The position numbers and the translations under genes are program-made. From Mesorhizobium sophorae (GTDB lineage Bacteria > Pseudomonadota > Alphaproteobacteria > Rhizobiales > Rhizobiaceae): a DNA stretch of 64,000 nucleotides. Within the stretch, counting starts at the first letter, position 1; every line of letters begins with the position of its first letter. The notes below the pieces were generated by a model. That model was given only the letters and a program-made list of their open reading frames with translations, searched no databases and was not told the DNA's origin. The stretch is taken from contig NZ_NNRI01000021.1 in NCBI RefSeq assembly GCF_002270415.1, positions 186,001 through 250,000 on the forward strand, written 5' to 3'. This document shows, in pieces, positions 6,922 through 14,849 of this stretch.

Positions 6922-7582
6922 AGAAGCTGCTCCCCGGGAGCAGCCAGGTGACTGGTCTGCCTGGTTGCCGGCAGGCGCGTTGATACGTGAGCTTCCCAAG
7001 CCGGAAGAGCAGCGCGATCGGTCATTTATAGACGTAATGGAGTCGCGGCGGTCTGCCACTGGGGGGCCGGTAAGCTGGCAAGAGATTGAAGCATTGCTTT
7101 GGTACGCGTGCAGGACTCGCGAATTTCGCGGGATCGGGCGTGCCGGCGTGCCTTTAGAACACCGTATTTCACCCTCCGCAGGTGGATTGCACGCCATCCA
7201 GATCATCTGTCAGATGTCGAACAGCGATCGTGCGGCACGCGCTTACCTGCCCACGAGACACGCTGCGGCTTTACTCTGCGTCTCATCCCAGGCAGCCGAG
7301 CTCAACAGAGAGCAGGTGAAAGCGGTATTGGGGATCGCATCAGGCTGCACACTTCGGTTGATAGCAGACCTTTCCAAAATCGATGCAGCCTATGTGAATG
7401 AAGAAAGCTTGGCTTGGCGCGATGCCGGTGTTGTTAGCGCGACCCTAAGTTTCGTAGCGGAGTGGCTTGGCCTGCGCTCGAACGTGCTGGGCTTTTCAGG
7501 CAATGCCTATCTGCCCTTGATTGGGTTTCCAACAAACCGCTTCATGGCCGTCGGGGCCGTGCAGATCTCCAGTTCCGCATAG
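6902..7582 (+). CDS. SagB-type nitroreductase/dehydrogenase-like flavoprotein
   Basis: About 226 residues from a TTG at 6902 that overlaps the end of the QueC-like gene by 20 bases. The start is uncertain because no good ATG or GTG lies nearby and the frame is open further upstream. The family pattern is visible: SFIDVMESRRSATG, then WQEIEALLWYAC, then a RISPSAGGLHAIQI segment corresponding to the R-PSAGA-YP-E FMN-binding motif of SagB/ThcOx proteins. SagB-like enzymes oxidise peptide azolines or catalyse other flavin-dependent redox steps. Here it closes the OGG-small protein-kinase/NDT-QueC operon, suggesting a redox step on the modified base or protein. It may be slightly short at the C-terminus; the IS3 remnant begins about 75 bases downstream. 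Confidence 0.65.
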   Translation: MAGRLTEEAAPREQPGDWSAWLPAGALIRELPKPEEQRDRSFIDVMESRRSATGGPVSWQEIEALLWYACRTREFRGIGRAGVPLEHRISPSAGGLHAIQIICQMSNSDRAARAYLPTRHAAALLCVSSQAAELNREQVKAVLGIASGCTLRLIADLSKIDAAYVNEESLAWRDAGVVSATLSFVAEWLGLRSNVLGFSGNAYLPLIGFPTNRFMAVGAVQISSSA

Positions 7583-7756
7583 CAGTCGCACCAAACGACA
7601 ACCTAGAGATCGATGCATCGCCAAACCAAATCAGTGTGCGGGATCACTGCATAATACAGAGCTGGCTTCGTTTGTTTGGACAGCGCCCTGCGGAATTTAA
7701 GTGGTTTCCTGCCGGGTTACGTGAACGCAGCGCTTTGCGATTTTGCTGCGGCGTCG

Positions 7757-7793
7757 GAAGGGCGAAGCCCGACCAGAGCTGCAGCAAAATCGC
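7757..7793. repeat. inverted repeat in the IS3 tail
   Basis: Just inside the left end of the IS3 element, a GCGATTTTGCTGC arm (beginning near 7738) and a GCAGCAAAATCGCGC arm (near 7782) form a long hairpin. A GGGCGAAGCCCGACC core lies between them, and the related core GGGCGTAGCCCGACC recurs near 8067. The coordinates cover the core and right arm. It may act as a terminator or be a REP-like repeat. Confidence 0.4.
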
Positions 7794-7803
7794 GCGGCGA
7801 CGA

Positions 7804-7995
7804 TCATGCGACCGTCGCCATCGCGTGCCCGCCGAAGGAAGCCTCGTCGGGCGTGTGCCCGTCAAGGCTCGAATGTGGGCGTCCTCCATTGTAGAAGGTC
7901 AAGTATCTGGAGATCGACGCACGCGCTTCTGACACGCCGTCGTAGGCGCGCAGATAGACCTCCTCGTACTTGACCGTCCGCCAGAGCCGCTCGAC
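7804..7995 (-). pseudogene. C-terminal piece of the IS3 orfB transposase
   Basis: Read on the minus strand, this gives ERLWRTVKYEEVYLRAYDG, then SEARASISRYLTFYNGGRPH and a tail ending FGGHAMATVA before a TGA at 7804. This is the standard end of IS3-family orfB transposases, including the final catalytic-glutamate helix region and the NxxRPHxxL motif. It is the missing tail of the orfB fragment at 13419-14060: both pieces end at the same hexamer, CTCGAC, where the IS21 element went in. Confidence 0.85.
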
Positions 7996-8186
7996 TGCGG
8001 CGCGGCAATCAGCCTGGGAACAGCGTCAATCTGGAAGGGAGCGTCGCCAGGGGCGTCACGGAGGGAGGGCGTAGCCCGACCGGAGGGACGTTCCTGGCGA
8101 CGGCGCGAACCCACATAGGGGTTCACGCCGTCTGGTGATCGCGATGTGTCGGGTGCATTTCTTCTTCCCGCTCAAAGGAAGAATGA

Positions 8187-9695
8187 ATGCCCGGCAGACA
8201 CATCACGGATCAACAATCGAGGCTCTATATGCAAAATCGCCAGAAGCACAGTGTCCCTGTCGCAGCCGCCAAATCAGGTTTCAGCCCATCGACTGGTTAT
8301 CGGATCGAAGCAGACCCCCGTCCACCGAGCGAGAAGAAGGTCAAACACGAACGCCGCCGGCCTGATCCATTGGAAGGGATATTCACCGAAGAGGTGGTTC
8401 CCATGCTGCAAAGCGCTCCCGGCTTGCGCCCTGTCGGCATTCTTCGGGAGCTTTGCAAGCGTCATCCCGAACTCGGTTCTGGTATTCGCCGCACACTTGA
8501 GCGCCGGATCCGCACATGGCGCGCGAGCCATGGCGAAGATCAGGAGGTCATATTCCGGCAGGTTCATGAGCCGGGACGCATGGGGCTGTCGGATTTTACC
8601 CATGCGCCGGGCCTCAAGGTCACGATCGCCGGCGTGATCTTCGATTATCTGCTCTATCACTTCCGGCTTGCATACAGTGGCTTCGAGCATGCCGAGATTG
8701 TCGAAGGCGGCGAGAGTTTTGCCGCGCTGACAAGTGGCTTGCAGAATGCCCTTTGGTCTCTCGGCGGAGCACCGCGCGATCACCGCACTGACAGCCTTTC
8801 GGCTGCATTCCGCAATCTCAATGCCGATACCGCGCAGGATATGACCGATCGGTATGAAGCGCTTTGCGCCCATTATGGCATGAAGGCCAGCCGCAACAAT
8901 CGCGGCGTCGCCCACGAGAACGGCGCCGTCGAAGGATCCCATGGCGATCTGAAGCGGGAACTGGAGGATGCTCTTCTCCTGCGCGGAACGCGTGACTTTG
9001 CCGACGTCACCAGTTTTGCCGCCTTCATCGACGAGGTTGTCGGCCAGCGCAACGCCCGTCGGGCCAGGGAGATCGCCATTGAGCGCGAAAGCCTGCTGGC
9101 GCTGCCGCGCAAGCGCCAGCCAGAAGGCGAAGACGAGATCGTCTACGTCACCAGCAGCGGAGGTTTTACCCTTCGCCGGGTCTTCTACACCGTTCCTTCA
9201 CGGCTGATCGGACATCGCCTGCGCGCACGGCTCTTCAAGGAGCATATCGAACTGTTCCTCGGCGGTACCTTCCTGATGACATTGCCGCGCGTCAGAGGCC
9301 AGCTCGGCCCCGTCCAGCATGTCGTGAACTATCATCACGTCATTCATTCGCTGCGCCAGAAGCCGGGGGCTTTGCCCAGACTCGGCTATCGCGATCAGCT
9401 CTTCCCCAGAGATGCCTATCGCAATCTCTACCATGCCGCCATGGAGGCGCTGCCGGAACGCGATGCCTGCCGTCTGACGGTGGAACTGCTGAGCCTCGCC
9501 CATGAGCGCAATGTCGAGGCTGCACTCGCTCACGCCATCCAGGGCGAGCTCGATGCGGGAACCTTGCCGACGCTTGACGACATGCGCGCCCGGTTCGCGC
9601 CGAACCCGGCCTGTGTTCCGCAGGTTAGCGTCAATCTGGGTAAGCTGGTCGATTACGACCGGCTTATCGGCACCCGCGTGGAGGTCACGGCATGA
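8187..9695 (+). CDS. istA: IS21-family transposase IstA
   Basis: 502 residues beginning MPGRHITDQQSRLYM, a typical IstA start with its N-terminal helix-turn-helix (VPVAAAKSGFSPSTGYRI). The DDE integrase core follows: GRMGLSDFTHAPGLKV carries the first Asp, GGAPRDHRTDSLSAAF the second, and VAHENGAVEGSHGDLKREL the Glu. A C-terminal Mu-type beta domain (RRVFYTVPSRLIGHRLRARL) is also present. It appears intact. Its stop overlaps the istB start (ATGA), as usual for these two-gene elements. IstA cuts and joins the ends; IstB assists in target choice. Confidence 0.93.
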   Translation: MPGRHITDQQSRLYMQNRQKHSVPVAAAKSGFSPSTGYRIEADPRPPSEKKVKHERRRPDPLEGIFTEEVVPMLQSAPGLRPVGILRELCKRHPELGSGIRRTLERRIRTWRASHGEDQEVIFRQVHEPGRMGLSDFTHAPGLKVTIAGVIFDYLLYHFRLAYSGFEHAEIVEGGESFAALTSGLQNALWSLGGAPRDHRTDSLSAAFRNLNADTAQDMTDRYEALCAHYGMKASRNNRGVAHENGAVEGSHGDLKRELEDALLLRGTRDFADVTSFAAFIDEVVGQRNARRAREIAIERESLLALPRKRQPEGEDEIVYVTSSGGFTLRRVFYTVPSRLIGHRLRARLFKEHIELFLGGTFLMTLPRVRGQLGPVQHVVNYHHVIHSLRQKPGALPRLGYRDQLFPRDAYRNLYHAAMEALPERDACRLTVELLSLAHERNVEAALAHAIQGELDAGTLPTLDDMRARFAPNPACVPQVSVNLGKLVDYDRLIGTRVEVTA

Positions 9696-10356
9696 GCCCC
9701 AACAATCCTGTCGATACCGCACGCCTGTCCCTTATGCTGACCGATCTGCGGTTACCGGGCATCTCCAGGGCCTGGCACACCTTCGCCGAGCGGGCTGACA
9801 CCGAAGGCTGGCCGGCCTCCCGGCTGCTTTCGGCGCTTGCGGAGTTCGAGGTCGCCGAACGCGAAACGCGGCGTATGCAGCGCCACCTCACTGAAGCGCG
9901 TCTTCCTCCGGGCAAAACCCTCGATACCTTCGACTTCACGGCTGTGCCCATGGTCTCGAAGGCCCGGGTCATGGCATTGGTCGCAGGAGATGTCTGGTTG
10001 AAGAACGGCGCCAATCTGATGCTGTTTGGCGGGCCAGGCGGCGGAAAATCGCATCTGGCGGCCGCCATCGGCGCCGGGCTGATCGAGAATGGGTGGCGTG
10101 TGCTGTACACCCGGACCACCGACCTCGTTCAGAAACTGCAGGCCGCCCGCCGCAATCTCGATCTCGAAGGGGCCATCGCAAAGCTCGACAAGTATCATCT
10201 GCTGGTGCTCGACGACATGGCCTATGTGAGCAAGGATCAAGCCGAAACCAGTGTGCTCTTTGAGCTGATCAGTGCGCGATACGAGCGCCGCTCGCTTCTC
10301 ATCACCGCAAATCAGCCCTTCGGTGAATGGGACAAGGTCTTTCCAGAACCCAACAT
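9692..10356 (+). pseudogene. istB: istB, 5' part, cut by the serine-recombinase element
   Basis: The IS21 helper ATPase. Visible are the N-terminal helical region, Walker A GGPGGGKSHLAAAIG, Walker B LLVLDDMAYV and the sensor region SLLITANQPFGEWDKVF. After EPN the normal frame is lost because foreign DNA begins at the CAT at 10354-10356. The rest of the gene lies at 12983-13130. Joining the two pieces at CAT restores a 270-codon frame through EPNMTLAAIDRLVHHATIF, the family's normal C-terminal motif. Confidence 0.9.
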
Positions 10357-10382
10357 TACAGGGTGCCGCCATTCTGGACGGG

Positions 10383-10862
10383 GTGGTATCTCATTTAACC
10401 GTCACGGATCCGCGCCACGGCCTTGCGGGTCAGCGTCTTCAGCTTTTGTCATCCCATTCGGCCCGAGGTCCAGACTTCGTCGTCGTACGGCTGCCTGACG
10501 GGCGCCGGCGTTCTATTCGGCGCTCGGTAACCGACCTCGCAGCGCCGTCTCCGAAAGAACAAGGCGCGTCGAAGTCGTTGGGGCGGATCAACGCCCGGAC
10601 GTTGCTCACATTGATGCACCATTTGAACAGCACATTCGCCTCTCGTATCGAGGAGGTGATTCGCGATGAACATCCAGTCGAATCTGCACCGCGTAGCGTC
10701 CCAGACCTTCACCGAACTTCCGAACCCGGGCATGACAACACTCCCGGGACCTTGGCTCAACTTGCCAGCGGAAACGCAAAAGCAGATCGCACAGAACCTT
10801 GCTCCCCTGCTGATGCGGATGCGACCAACGCGCGCGCTGCTCGAGGCGGACGGGCATGTTGA
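10383..10862 (+). CDS. small accessory protein of the recombinase element
   Basis: A GTG-started frame (VVSHLTVTDPRHGLAGQRL..., then PDFVVVRLPDGRRRSIRRSV and a helical INARTLLTLMHHL region). The first about 60 residues look like a small beta-barrel of the kind (DUF5372-like) that I associate with recombinase elements of this class; I am not certain of the family. The C-terminal third overlaps the next frame, which has a much better ribosome site, so the true product may end earlier or be frameshifted. Confidence 0.45.
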   Translation: MVSHLTVTDPRHGLAGQRLQLLSSHSARGPDFVVVRLPDGRRRSIRRSVTDLAAPSPKEQGASKSLGRINARTLLTLMHHLNSTFASRIEEVIRDEHPVESAPRSVPDLHRTSEPGHDNTPGTLAQLASGNAKADRTEPCSPADADATNARAARGGRAC

Positions 10863-10875
10863 GAGCGTCGAATAG
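10666..10875 (+). CDS. 69-residue accessory protein upstream of the recombinase
   Basis: A strong ribosome site (GAGGAGGTGATTCGCG) precedes the ATG. The product is small and partly helical (GPWLNLPAETQKQIAQNLA, then LLMRMRPTRALLEADGHVE). It overlaps the recombinase start by 20 bases, so translation is probably coupled. Similar short genes sit just before large serine recombinases in related elements, where they may assist directionality; the function here is not known. Confidence 0.6.
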   Translation: MNIQSNLHRVASQTFTELPNPGMTTLPGPWLNLPAETQKQIAQNLAPLLMRMRPTRALLEADGHVESVE

Positions 10876-12961
10876 GCCGGACGAATGTGTGACAGCCGCG
10901 CATCGCGGCAAGCTCGCTTATATTTACGTTCGCCAGTCTTCCGTGAACCAGGTGCGGCATCATCAAGAAAGCACGGAGTTGCAGTACCGCCTCGTCGATC
11001 GTGCCGTCGCCCTCGGCTGGCCGCATGAACGTGTGCACGTCATCGATGAGGATCTTGGCAAATCGGGGTCCGGGACAGTTGAGCGGGTGGGGTTCAAGAA
11101 GCTGATCGCCGAGATCGGGTTGGGCAATGCCGGCCTTGTTATCAGCCTCGACGCTTCGCGGCTTGCCCGCAACAATCGCGACTGGCATCAGCTCCTTGAT
11201 TTGTGCTCGCTCTTCAGCGTCATCATTGCCGACGGCGAACGTCTTTATGATCCCTGCGCTTACCACGATCGCCTGCTGCTCGGCCTGTCCGGCATCATGA
11301 GCGAGGCGGAGCTTCACCAGATCAGGCAGCGCCTCCATCAGGGCGAACGTCAGAAGGCGGCGCGTGGCGAGCTGCGGCTTCCCGTTCCCGCCGGACTGGC
11401 CCATGATCGCGCAGGCGGGATTGCTCTCAATCCCGATGAGCAGGTGCAGGCAAGGCTCATCCTTGTCTTCGCCAAATTCCGCGAGCTTCACAGTGCACGG
11501 GCCGTGATGCGATACTTGCGAAAGAACGATCTGCCACTGCCTGTGCGTCCACTTATGGGTCCCGCTCCGCACGATATCATGTGGCGCGAGGCCGACAGTT
11601 CACGGGTTCTCAGCATTCTCCAAAATCCTGCCTATGCCGGGGCGTATGTTTATGGACGATACCGGGCGGAGGGCGGGCGGGTTCGCCATGATGTCTATCG
11701 CCCGAAGACGGTGAAGGTCCCCATCGCGGACTGGGAGGTTTGTCTTCAGTCTGCCCATCCCGGATACATCGACTGGGAGGAATTTATGGAGAATCAGAGA
11801 CTACTGGCAAACAACATCAACCGCTATAAGGCTGGCCATTCCGGCGTGCCGCGCAAGGGAGCGGCACTGTTGCAGGGTATTGCCGTTTGTGGCCGGTGCG
11901 GTCGCCGGATGAGCCTACGCTATAGCGGTCCTGCAGGTAACTATCCCGTCTACACGTGTCGTGCCGACCGCGATCAGGACGGCGGACCGCTATGCCAGGA
12001 AGTGCGCGCGCTGCCCGTCGACGCACATGTTGAAAGCATCCTGCTCGACGCTTTGAAGCCGGACAGGATTGCCATCGCCATTGCCGCGCTGGGCCAGATT
12101 GAAGAAGAGACACGTCAGCTCGAGCGACAGTGGGCTCTGAGGCGCGAGCGGGCCCGCTATGAGACGGAACGGGCACGGCGCCAATACGACGCGGTGGAGC
12201 CCGAGAACCGTCTGGTGGCGCGTTCTCTGGAGCGCGGCTGGGAAGAGAAGCTGCGCGCCGCCGAAGCCGTCGAGCAGGATTACGAACGGTGGCGGTCCGA
12301 CGAGCCCCTGGTCTTGAGTGAGTCCGACCGCGAGTGTCTTCAAAAGCTGGGCGAAGACCTGCCTGGCATCTGGTATGCCCCTTCAACGACGTCGGCCGAG
12401 CGAAAGGGCATCCTGCGTCTCATCATTGACGAGGTCGTCCTCGATCAGAAGCGGTTGCGGGGCCAGGTCTGGTTCAAGATCCTGTGGCAGACCGGGGCAA
12501 CAAGCGAGCATTCTCTTCAAAGGCGTGTCCACACCTACGCCAACTACATCGATATCGAGAGATTGCGCGAGCGCGTGACGGAGCTGAATGCCGACGGCAA
12601 GATGGACAAGGAGATTGCGGCGACGCTGAACGCGGAAGGCTTTGTCGCAGCACGCGGCTGCGCGTTCAAAGGTGAGAATGTCTGGCTTCTGCGGACACGC
12701 TGGAGCATTCCCACCGTCAAGATCAACGGGATTGGCGCCAATCCAGCTCGGTGGCCGGATGGAACCTACTCCGTTCAAGGGGCAGCAGCCGCCTTGGGTA
12801 TCACACCGCAGGTTATCTTCGACTATCTCGCCCGCGGATGGGTCACGGGGCGTCAGCTCACGAAAGGCCAGCCATGGCAAATCGAACTCTCGGACAACCA
12901 GATCAGCACGCTGCGGGCGCGCATCGCACGCAACAGGCGATCAAGGAAGGAGGCATCATGA
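10856..12961 (+). CDS. large serine recombinase
   Basis: 701 residues. The resolvase-type catalytic domain is at the N-terminus: LAYIYVRQSSVNQVRHH carries the YxRxS nucleophile region, VISLDASRLARNNRDW matches the (L/D)xSRLxRN motif, and the IMSEAELHQIRQRL helix follows. A recombinase domain (SRVLSILQNPAYAGAYVYGR) comes next. A zinc ribbon (VCGRCGRRMSLRYSG, then YTCRADRD...CQEV) and a coiled coil around residues 420-470 complete the usual layout. It would integrate and excise its own element. The stop codon lies almost at the element's right end. Confidence 0.92.
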   Translation: MLRASNRPDECVTAAHRGKLAYIYVRQSSVNQVRHHQESTELQYRLVDRAVALGWPHERVHVIDEDLGKSGSGTVERVGFKKLIAEIGLGNAGLVISLDASRLARNNRDWHQLLDLCSLFSVIIADGERLYDPCAYHDRLLLGLSGIMSEAELHQIRQRLHQGERQKAARGELRLPVPAGLAHDRAGGIALNPDEQVQARLILVFAKFRELHSARAVMRYLRKNDLPLPVRPLMGPAPHDIMWREADSSRVLSILQNPAYAGAYVYGRYRAEGGRVRHDVYRPKTVKVPIADWEVCLQSAHPGYIDWEEFMENQRLLANNINRYKAGHSGVPRKGAALLQGIAVCGRCGRRMSLRYSGPAGNYPVYTCRADRDQDGGPLCQEVRALPVDAHVESILLDALKPDRIAIAIAALGQIEEETRQLERQWALRRERARYETERARRQYDAVEPENRLVARSLERGWEEKLRAAEAVEQDYERWRSDEPLVLSESDRECLQKLGEDLPGIWYAPSTTSAERKGILRLIIDEVVLDQKRLRGQVWFKILWQTGATSEHSLQRRVHTYANYIDIERLRERVTELNADGKMDKEIAATLNAEGFVAARGCAFKGENVWLLRTRWSIPTVKINGIGANPARWPDGTYSVQGAAAALGITPQVIFDYLARGWVTGRQLTKGQPWQIELSDNQISTLRARIARNRRSRKEAS

Positions 12962-12982
12962 CAACTTCGGTGATAAGGCCAT

Positions 12983-13130
12983 GACGTTGGCCGCCATTGA
13001 CAGACTGGTTCATCACGCGACGATCTTCGAGATGAACGTCGAGAGCTACAGGCGCAAAACCGCAATATCCCGTTTGACGGAAAACAGCGACGGCGCGACG
13101 GCAACGCTGGCCTCAGCCCCCGCTGATTGA
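12983..13130 (+). pseudogene. istB: istB, 3' part
   Basis: The frame ATG ACG TTG GCC continues istB as MTLAAIDRLVHHATIFEMNV and ends TATLASAPAD before TGA at 13128. This is the normal C-terminus of IstB. It is displaced from its 5' part by the recombinase element. Confidence 0.9.
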
Positions 13131-13418
13131 CGCGCCGCGACAGACAAACGTCAACATAGATTGTCGCGCAAATGAAGGTCGGCCTCCCGCTTCAAACGGA
13201 GGCCGGCTTTCTTGCTGGGATCACAGCACCCGCGACAAACATCTCTCATCCAGATTGCCGCTCCGCGACAATCTAAAAGCCGGCCTCATCGACGCGCCGC
13301 GACAATGACGAAAAATACCCCTTGCAACTCACTGATCCACAGTCCATCTTCACCAAATCGCGACCACCTGACCCTTCATCCTGATCGTCGCGCTTCCCAT
13401 CCAAATTGTCGCGCCACA
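13131..13418. repeat. IS21 right-end repeat region
   Basis: No gene. Several copies of a GCGCGACAAT-like sequence occur in both orientations (near 13136, 13160, 13257, 13297 and 13407), the last forming the right terminal repeat. Internal terminal repeats of this kind are the usual IstA binding sites. Confidence 0.6.
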
Positions 13419-14060
13419 CTCGACAAAGACATTGTCGCGCCAGGCGCCTTTGCCGTCCATGCTGATGGCGATCTTCGCGTCCAGCAGCACACCCGTGAAG
13501 TCGAGGCTGGTGAATTGGCTGCCCTGATCCGTGTTGAAGATCTGTGGCCTGCCGTATCTCGCCAGAGCCGCCTCGAGCGCGTCGACGCAAAAGGCCGCCT
13601 CCATCGTGATCGAGACGCGATGGGCGAGCACGCGCCGGCTGAAGACGTCGACGACCGCCGCCAGATAGACGAAGCCCCGTCGCATCGGAACGTAGCTGAT
13701 GTCCATGGCCCAGACATGGTTCGGCCGCTCGATCTTCAGCCTCCGCAACAGATACGGATAGACCTTGTGACCCGGCGCGGGCTTGCTCGTGTTCGGGCGA
13801 CGATAGATCGCCGAAATCCCCATGCGTTTCATCAGCGTCGTCACATGGCGGCGGCCGACCGAAACGCCTTCGCGCCGTAGCAGCGATCGAAGCATCCGCG
13901 CTCCCGCGAACGGGTAATCGAGATGCAGTTCGTCGAGCCGACGCATCCGCGCCAGGTCCTCGGCCGAAACCGGCCGAGGCTTGTAGTGGACCGTGCTGCA
14001 GGCCAGCTTCAGCACCTTCGCCTGACGCACCACAGGCAGAGTGGGGTCGCGGTCGATCAT
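13419..14060 (-). pseudogene. IS3 orfB transposase, front part, cut by the IS21 insertion
   Basis: Starts at ATG 14060, overlapping the orfA stop (ATGA). Helix-turn-helix remnants (ACSTVHYKPRP) and the HTH_21 region (YPFAGARMLRSLLRREGVSV) precede the DDE core: HVWAMDISYVPMRRGFVYL with the first Asp and FNTDQGSQFTSLDF with the second. The frame is normal up to DNVFVE, then runs into IS21 sequence at CTCGAC. The missing tail with the third catalytic residue is at 7804-7995. Confidence 0.88.
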
Positions 14061-14360
14061 CGCTTTGCGCTCAGCAGGCCGGCGTTGCCGAGCGCGCCGG
14101 ACAAAAAAACGTTCTCCAGCGCCAGCTCACCGATCTTGGCGTGCAACGCCTTCAAATCGACCGGCGCCTCGCTCGAAGCCGCCTTGTCCTGCCCGAACAC
14201 GCCCGCGGCGCCTTCGAGCAATTGGTTCTTCCAGGTCGTAACCTGGTTCGACGTCGAACTGCTGCGCCAGCTCCGAAAGCGTCTTCTCCCCCTTTACCGC
14301 GCCCAACGCCACCTTCGCCTTGAATGCGGGTGAATGCGTCCGGCGGCTTCTCTTCGTCAT
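14057..14360 (-). pseudogene. IS3 orfA, frameshifted
   Basis: Begins MTKRSRRTHSPAFKAKVALG, the usual orfA start with its helix-turn-helix (KTLSELAQQFDV). After DV the expected HPNQVTTWKNQLLEGA continues only in another frame, consistent with a small deletion (about 5 bases) around 14246. The second frame then runs properly to the stop overlapping orfB. The leucine-zipper-like tail (LHAKIGELALENVFLSGAL) is present. Confidence 0.75.
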
Positions 14361-14450
14361 CTCAACTCCTGATTCCCGGCGAGAATCCTCGCCAATCTCA
14401 GGCAGAAAATCCACTTATGCCACTGTCCGATTTTGCGGAGCCAGCTCTGT

Positions 14451-14849
14451 TCCCACGGCCCCGGCCATCGAACTCGTCGCGATGATGATGCGCTGGGGTC
14501 GGCATCTCAAGCAGTGGAAGGCCACGACGCTGGCCGACTTCGCGCGCGTGTCCCTGTCCACATTCGAACGTGTCGAACGCGGTGACAAGGTCAGCGACGA
14601 GGCGCTCGATCGGATCGCGGGCGGCGCGATCTCTACAACGACATTCTGAAGTGCGTGGCCGAGCTCGAGCGTCGCGGGCTCACCGTATTGTCGGTCGTCA
14701 TGCAGGCGCCGCAGCCGGGACTGTCGGGCTGGAAGGTGGCCATTATCTCGGCGACGCCGCGGCTCACCGATCCCGGCGCGCCCAAGCGCCGCCATGTCCT
14801 GGTTGACCGCTGCTGCGTCGCGCTGCCGCCGACCGCGCTGGACGGCTAG
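14451..14849 (+). pseudogene. helix-turn-helix regulator remnant, 5'-truncated and frameshifted
   Basis: Directly right of the IS3 end, MMMRWGRHLKQWKATTLADF and STFERVERGDKVSDEALDRI form an XRE-like helix-turn-helix domain. The frame breaks near 14615; the continuation in the next frame is RRDLYNDILKCVAELERRGL, then VLSVVMQAPQPGLSGWKVA, to a TAG at 14847. The gene start was presumably lost with the IS3 insertion. The end of the remnant touches the end of the TIR gene. Confidence 0.5.

Larger units (their letters stand above)
10357..12982 (+). mobile_element. 2.6-kb large-serine-recombinase element inserted in istB
   Basis: The element is bounded by a shared CAT trinucleotide (10354-10356 on the left, 12980-12982 on the right), the only duplicated sequence at the joint. 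This fits strand exchange by a serine recombinase over a short core rather than a DDE transposase. It encodes two small proteins and a 701-residue recombinase whose stop lies only about 20 bases from the right end. Precise loss of one copy of CAT plus the element would rebuild istB. No inverted terminal repeats are obvious. Confidence 0.8.
7996..13418 (+). mobile_element. IS21-family element with 6-bp target duplication, itself interrupted
   Basis: The ends follow the TG...CA rule of IS21. The left end starts TGCGGCGCGGCAAT and the complement of the right end starts TGTGGCGCGACAAT. CTCGAC flanks both sides (7990-7995 and 13419-13424), giving a 6-bp target duplication within orfB of the IS3 element. 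It carries istA and istB on the plus strand. A 2.6-kb serine-recombinase element (10357-12982) splits istB. Several GCGACAAT-type repeats lie near the right end, as is usual for IS21. Confidence 0.85.
7656..14450 (-). mobile_element. IS3-family element, split by an IS21-family insertion
   Basis: Imperfect terminal inverted repeats mark the ends. At the left, ACAGAGCTGGCT, then GGACAG, TAAGTGG and CCTGCC occur from 7656. The complement of the right end to 14450 reads ACAGAGCTGGCT, GGACAG, TAAGTGG and TCTGCC in the same order. The transposase genes lie on the minus strand: orfA and the front of orfB at the right, the orfB tail at the left, with the IS21 element (7996-13418) in between. No clear target duplication flanks the repeats. 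With orfA frameshifted and orfB split, it should be immobile on its own. Confidence 0.75.

Noticed and set aside
2028..7582. Type IV CBASS or QatABCD locus
   Set aside because: QueC-like and OGG-like genes are present, but there is no CD-NTase, TGT, CBASS effector, QatA ATPase or TatD nuclease, so neither name fits.
13212..13880. Plus-strand open frame of 222 codons
   Set aside because: Antisense to the IS3 orfB and the IS21 right end; composition reflects the opposite strand.
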